From Ottelia alismoides (Eukaryota; Streptophyta; Magnoliopsida; Alismatales; Hydrocharitaceae), in assembly GCA_037367405.1 (NCBI GenBank), contig JAZKJV010005753.1:992001-1056000 (forward strand): 64,000 nt of DNA, written 5' to 3'. Below are positions 59,440 through 64,000 of the stretch, piece by piece. Both the position numbers and the translations under genes were made by a program. The number at the start of each line of letters is the position of its first letter. The stretch's first letter is position 1. The notes beneath the pieces are model-generated. The model was not told the origin of the DNA, searched no databases, and saw nothing but the letters and a program-made list of their open reading frames with translations.

Positions 59440-59457
59440 TGGCGCCGTTGCCGGGGA
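59440..59457 (+). other. Primer-binding site of element E (tRNA-Asp)
   Basis: TGGCGCCGTTGCCGGGGA, full 18-base match to the tRNA-Asp complement, three bases after the LTR. Confidence 0.95.
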
Positions 59458-60813
59458 GCACGGCTTAGTAGTTACTTTTCGAGTTTTTCCGCGGCTTTCC
59501 TTTTCGCTGCTTTTTGTATAGATTTCTGTAGATATACATATTTTTCCTGACATTTTTATAATAATTTGAACTAACCACTTGTCTCTTTTTCTTGCGAGGG
59601 CCTGAGGATCGAGGCAGCCGATTTCGAGAAGCCGACGCAACCGCGAGACTCGGAGGTGGCTCCCTTCTGCACGGAGCCGCAGGAGAGAGCGAGAGAGAGA
59701 GTTGAGTGGGTGAGGTTAGATTAGGTTTTATTCGATTATTATTGTTGTAATAATACAGGGACTCAGAGACTGGACTGTGGTTGACTTAGCGGGTCTGTTT
59801 CGCCGAGCACCGGTGTGCTTGGGGGACCCTTAGGAGTTTTTGGCGGCTTTTTACGTGGCTTTGTTTGCTTTCCTTTTTACTGCCTTTTCCGGTGTTTACG
59901 CGGTTTTTGATCGAGAACTTAGCCGTAGGATTTTCTGCTTGATTGTGACGTAACTCATAGGATCCAAACATCCTAATATAATTGCATGTTCCTATAGTGC
60001 GGTAATTGGACCTATAATAAAAATAATAATAAAATAGCCGTTCCATCACCTCCGAGCCTACGCGCCGCGAGCCCACCCCGTCAAGCGCTACTCCTGAACT
60101 CGACCTGTCGAGAAGAGGAGGGGTGAGTCTAGACCGGACCCTTTGGATTGGAGGATGGTGGTCGGCTAGCCGTTCATTCGAGTAACACTGCTATTTAGGG
60201 CCTCGGTTTTCCGCTTGCATCATTTAGGTAGTTTATTTTCAGTCTTTACATTTATGCGCGGATCATATTGCTTGTAGAGTGCTGGAGTCAGGTACGCCTT
60301 CCTTACTTTGCATGCATCATTGATTTCATCGTGCATCGGCTTTTTCGTCTTCTCCCCCTGTTTTTGGACTTAATAATCATGAGAACCGAAAAATTCGTTA
60401 GGTGTTTGTTTGCTATTTGAAAAATATTAAAAAGAAAAACCATAAAATTGGGACTGGTTAACACTATTGATCTTAAAAGACGCTCACCCTAAAAATTTTG
60501 TCTTGGGGAGAGCAACCCCCTCATTGTATGGTTTGGATGCGCGAGAGAGTGACCCGCACCCTAGGTAGAGCCCTCCGGTGCTAGTCCCGACTGATTACCG
60601 ACTCTTCCGTGCGGGCTAGTCGGTTGGGGTAGCATCGGGTATCCTAACAGGTCACGTAAGCGCTCTGATATTTTGTGTGTTCACCTAATAAAATCGACAA
60701 GATAATTTGACCGAACATTCACGGTCTTCAGCTCGCGTTGCGTCGGTGAACCGGGGGTTTGTTTTGTAATCATATTTTCTCCAGATCTCATCCGCCCTAC
60801 TCGCCAGATCAAG
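59458..60813 (+). other. Untranslated leader of element E with candidate intron
   Basis: As in D: GTAGAGTGCTGG block, donor-like TCAG|GTACG with GT at 60292-60293, and CTCGCCAG ending at 60807, six bases before the ATG; implied intron 516 bp. No gene seen. Confidence 0.55.
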
Positions 60814-63010
60814 ATGATGGGTAGACGCTCTCTTAGGCAGCCTCTGGCTGCACCGCTTTCGGGCACGTCTACCCGATCATCTAGGTTGGCCCGCGAGAGC
60901 CGAGACCAGCTCTCCGAGCCCGAGTATGACTCCGCCCTGTTCCCCCTCGATCCCCTTTCTTTTGGTACTGAGAGACATGAGCCCGAGGAGAGATTAGCAG
61001 ATTTGACAGCACCTGAGTTGGGCACATTTGATTTTGCAGACGTCATGGCCGGCAATTCTGAGGATCACCCCGGAGGTCCACGAGGAGATCAGCATTTTGT
61101 CCTGGACTAGGGAGCGATCAACTCCACCCTAATCGCCTCTTTAGAGACAGTTCAACAGCAGTTGAGAGATCAGGGAGCTTTTATGATTGAGATGAGGAGA
61201 GAGTTGGAGCGACTCAGAGCAGAGAGAGATCAGAGCGAGCCTGAGGACGGACCAGATGTAGAGGCACGAGCCACAGCAGCCGCAGCAGCAGCAGCCGCCG
61301 CCGCAGCGGCGGCCGCTGCGGCAGGAGAACCACCAAGACCGATGCGGGAGTTGCACAACCCCGGATCTACACTGATGCATCATTGGGTAGTGGTGTCTGC
61401 TATCGTGGGGGACTTCAAGTTCCCCCCGAACACCCTGCAGATGATTCCCCGTTTTCACGGACTTGCCACCGAGGAGCCCCATCTCCACCTCCAGGAGTTC
61501 TTGATGATCTGCAGTACTGTCCACGACCGTCATGTGGACCAGGATACGATTCGGATGATCGCCTTCCCCTTATCCCTTGCAGACAGAGCAGCCACCTGGT
61601 TGAAGCATTTGGGGAAGTTTGTCTACACCTGGGAGCAGCTCCGCACCGAGTACTTGAACAAGTACTATCCACTCGGGCGGACCAATGCAGCGAGGGCCCT
61701 GATCAGCAACTTCTCCATGCTCCCCAACGAGAAATTCCATGAGGCATGGGAGAGGTTCCGAGAGCTCATAGACCGATGCCCGCACCACGACATTTCCAAG
61801 CCGAACCTAGTTCAGAGCTTCTTTAGCGGGTTGACACCAGAGCTCCAGGGCCTGGTGAATGCTTCTTGCAGCGGGTCCTATTTCGCCAAGGATCACGACC
61901 AGGTCTGGGCCATTTTCGAGGAGATGGCCGAGAACTATATGGTGATGTCCCAGACCCGGTTGTACACACACGGGAGACCCCAGCAGCAGCCAGGATCCGA
62001 GCAGTACCAGAGGATAGCACGGGTCGACGCCGGTCCATCCAGTTCATCAGCAGTTGCAACAGCACAGGCAGAGTCGTCCGCTGCGGATATGGGTATTATC
62101 AGCGAGAAGTTGGACCGGATGGAGCTGATTGAGAAGAAGCAGTGCCAGGGTATCACGCAGATGGAACAGATGGCACAGACTCTCAGCGACATGAAGACCC
62201 AGCTCATGTGTCTCCAGGAGGCACAGATGGCTTCACAACCCCGTCTTCTGTCGCGAGGCGATACCGGCGGAAGAAGCAGCTCGTCCCAGCGCTCCAGCTC
62301 CTTACAGCAGCCTAGACAGGTTCACCTTGTACAGGCGGAGCCATACCAGCCGCAACAGCCCTCCTACTAGTCACCACCATCTCCAGACATGCAGATGGTG
62401 GTATACCAGCCGGATCAGCCTCTGGCAGTACTCCCGCCAGCCCCCTACGATGCAGAGCCGTTGATGGATGTCAACGGGATTTGGTATGACCGCCCCCAGC
62501 CTGGGATCCGACGAGACCATCCCGGATTCAGGTGGGGGAGTGGAGGTACCCAGCCCCAGCAGCAGTCATCCGGTCAGGGAGGGCAGTATAGCCAGCAGAG
62601 AGATCACCAGCAGCAGCAGCCCCCAGCTCACCAGGCACACTAGCAACAACATCCCTCCTCCTACCCCTCTCAGCAGCAGCAGCACCAATTCCAGCAGCCT
62701 CATTACCAGAGAGGCTACCCGTCGGGCTCCCATGAGAGCCCCGCCTTGGATGACATAGCCCGCCTCCTCATGGACCAGCAGGCTACATTTAGACGGGAGA
62801 TGGACGAGTTCCGCCAGGAGATGCGGGACCTGATGAGAGGGAAGGCCGCCATCCCTGCACAGATAGAGACGAATCCGAACAGCCTGAAGAGGAAGTCTGA
62901 GCAGGTAGTTGACACTGAGCATACCACTCCTAGTGATCCATTTGATGATATGTCTTCAAATCTGTTTGATGCTGATTTTGTTACACTTAGGAGAGGTAGA
63001 GCACCAGCAG
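60814..63010 (+). pseudogene. gag: gag of element E (three TAG stops, frame otherwise open)
   Basis: Starts MMGRRSLRQPL at 60814. Unlike D, the whole gag is in one frame through the capsid region (WLKHLGKF, YLNKYYPLG, FHEAWERFREL, LVQSFFSGL), the helical segment, the Q-rich part and DFVTLRRGR near 62970-62997 (Ser of RSGR changed to Arg). TAG codons at 61108-61110, 62368-62370 and 62641-62643 all stand where D has CAG. It is the best guide in the window to an intact gag of this family. Confidence 0.92.
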
Positions 63011-64000
63011 ACGGCGCCTCATCTGAGCGACGACTCGAGGATCCACCCAAGGCGCCAGATGAGGAGGAGGAGAGCGGTACTGAGGCCGCACATGATGATG
63101 GTGGTGGTACTGATGCCACCAAGGATGCTGATTCCACCGACGGTACTGAGGCCGCCACTTCACCAGTGCGAGGAGGTGGTGCTGATGCCACCCGAGGAGC
63201 TGAGCTAGCCCGCGATACTGAGGCCGCGAGACGTCCAGTAGCAGAGCCAACCAGAGGTGGTACTGAGGCCACCAGTGCTCGTTTTGATAGAGATGTTGTC
63301 TTCTCTCATGTTAATGTATCTCAGAACTCTACTTTGAATAAAGGAAAAGGTTTAGTTTCTTCTGGTCCCACTGTGGTGCTTGATGTATGTGCGGATCCGA
63401 CCGTCGAGCCGTCTAGGCCTTTTCCTAGTCCTTCATCTGCGAAGGACCCTGTGATCCCCTTCCCTAGGGCCCTTCAGATGGGGAAGAGGAAGAAAAAAGA
63501 AAATGATCCAAAAAAGAGAGAGCAGGAGGAGTTCAGTCAGAGCATGATCGACAGATTTCACATCCAACTGACCCTCCAGGAGGCTTTGCAGCACATCCCC
63601 CTTCTTCAGCGATCTTTGAGAGACAGGACCACAGTCAGGAGGAGGAGGAGGAACCACACTTCAGAAATTCATGTGCTGATGAAAGCCACGTGTTTCGCGA
63701 TCCAGAACCATCTGCCGGCCAAGAGGCCAGATTCAGGGGCCCCGTACGTCAGATGTCAGATTAGTGAGCAGAGGTGCTGAAATTCCCCGTGGACTTCGTA
63801 GTGTTGGACATGGAGATCCCTGATTCAGTGGTCGATACCCCCATCATCCTTGGTCGTCCTTTCTTGGCCACAGCCAAGGCGGTGACTGATCATGATAGCG
63901 GGAAGGTGTACTTTTGCGTCGAGGGCGAGAGTATACAAATAGAGACGGTCGAGGACTACAGAGCCAGAGAGAGAGCACGCTCAGAGGATAGCACAGATTC
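63011..64000 (+). pseudogene. Protease region of element E with active-site deletion
   Basis: GGTEAT-type linker (63070-63270) and basic run (MGKRKKKENDPKKRE), then RFHIQLTLQEALQHIPLLQ and YVRCQISEQR as in D. At about 63774 the sequence jumps from the equivalent of D 50011 to D 50184-50185: the DSG loop and following beta strands (about 58 codons) are gone and the frame shifts to a TGA at 63778-63780. Downstream, IILGRPFLATAKA is still readable in another frame to the window end. Confidence 0.88.

Larger units (their letters stand above)
55897..64000 (+). mobile_element. Element E: second internal region in tandem with D, cut by window end
   Basis: Shared LTR, perfect PBS, leader, gag and part of the protease region. 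Very similar to D but with its own mutations: three TAG stops in gag and a deletion of about 170 bp in the protease. RT and integrase would lie beyond 64000. Confidence 0.9.

Noticed and set aside
1..64000. tRNA, rRNA, CRISPR, bacterial-type operons or host genes
   Set aside because: None recognised on either strand; the tRNA-Asp matches are only 18-base primer-binding sites.

Overview
The window is plant nuclear DNA made almost entirely of LTR retrotransposons of the Ty3/gypsy superfamily, Athila-like lineage. Evidence: primer-binding sites matching the 3' end of plant tRNA-Asp (TGGCGCCGTTGCCGGGGA); one gag-pol frame in the order gag, retropepsin, reverse transcriptase (FMDDF), RNase H, integrase (HHCC, D,D35E); no chromodomain; long LTRs (1.7 to 3.9 kb); and decay typical of methylated plant repeats. 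I see no host gene, tRNA or rRNA. The host is an angiosperm; the species cannot be named from this.

Layout. A (+, 1-4857): end of a 5' LTR, PBS, leader, a short proline-rich ORF, a protease and an acidic repeat ORF, with no RT or integrase. F (-, 4858-12207): 3' LTR, then integrase, RNase H, RT and protease, all broken. B (+, 12208-31298): full element with both LTRs, the 3' LTR carrying a 670-bp foreign insert and lacking its last 46 bp. C (-, 31299-42130): 3' LTR, integrase to protease, last part of gag. D (+, 42131-59436): complete two-LTR element. E (+, 55897-64000): shares D's 3' LTR as its 5' LTR, with PBS, gag and a protease deletion, cut by the window end.

Every boundary A/F, F/B, B/C and C/D falls exactly on the TG terminus of an LTR of the right-hand element. 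The simplest reading is a four-level nest (F in A, B in F, C in B, D/E in C), with all right halves beyond the window in reverse order. This gives predicted target-site duplications that can be checked.

In an intact relative, gag-pol would be one polyprotein: Gag forms the particle, retropepsin matures it, RT/RNase H copies RNA from tRNA-Asp to the polypurine tract, and integrase inserts the cDNA. All copies here are dead (in-frame stops, frameshifts, mutated protease), so mobility would need helpers elsewhere.

Features beyond routine annotation: (1) arrays of hairpins after pol whose 3' arms copy the PPT (CTAAGTATAGGGGG), with compensating stem changes; (2) a short hairpin at the outer LTR terminus, also covarying; (3) a conserved splice-donor-like leader block with an acceptor-like AG 0-6 nt before the gag ATG in four copies; (4) a G-box palindrome beside an inverted W-box pair in two divergent LTR families; (5) the RT-less, protease-bearing element A.
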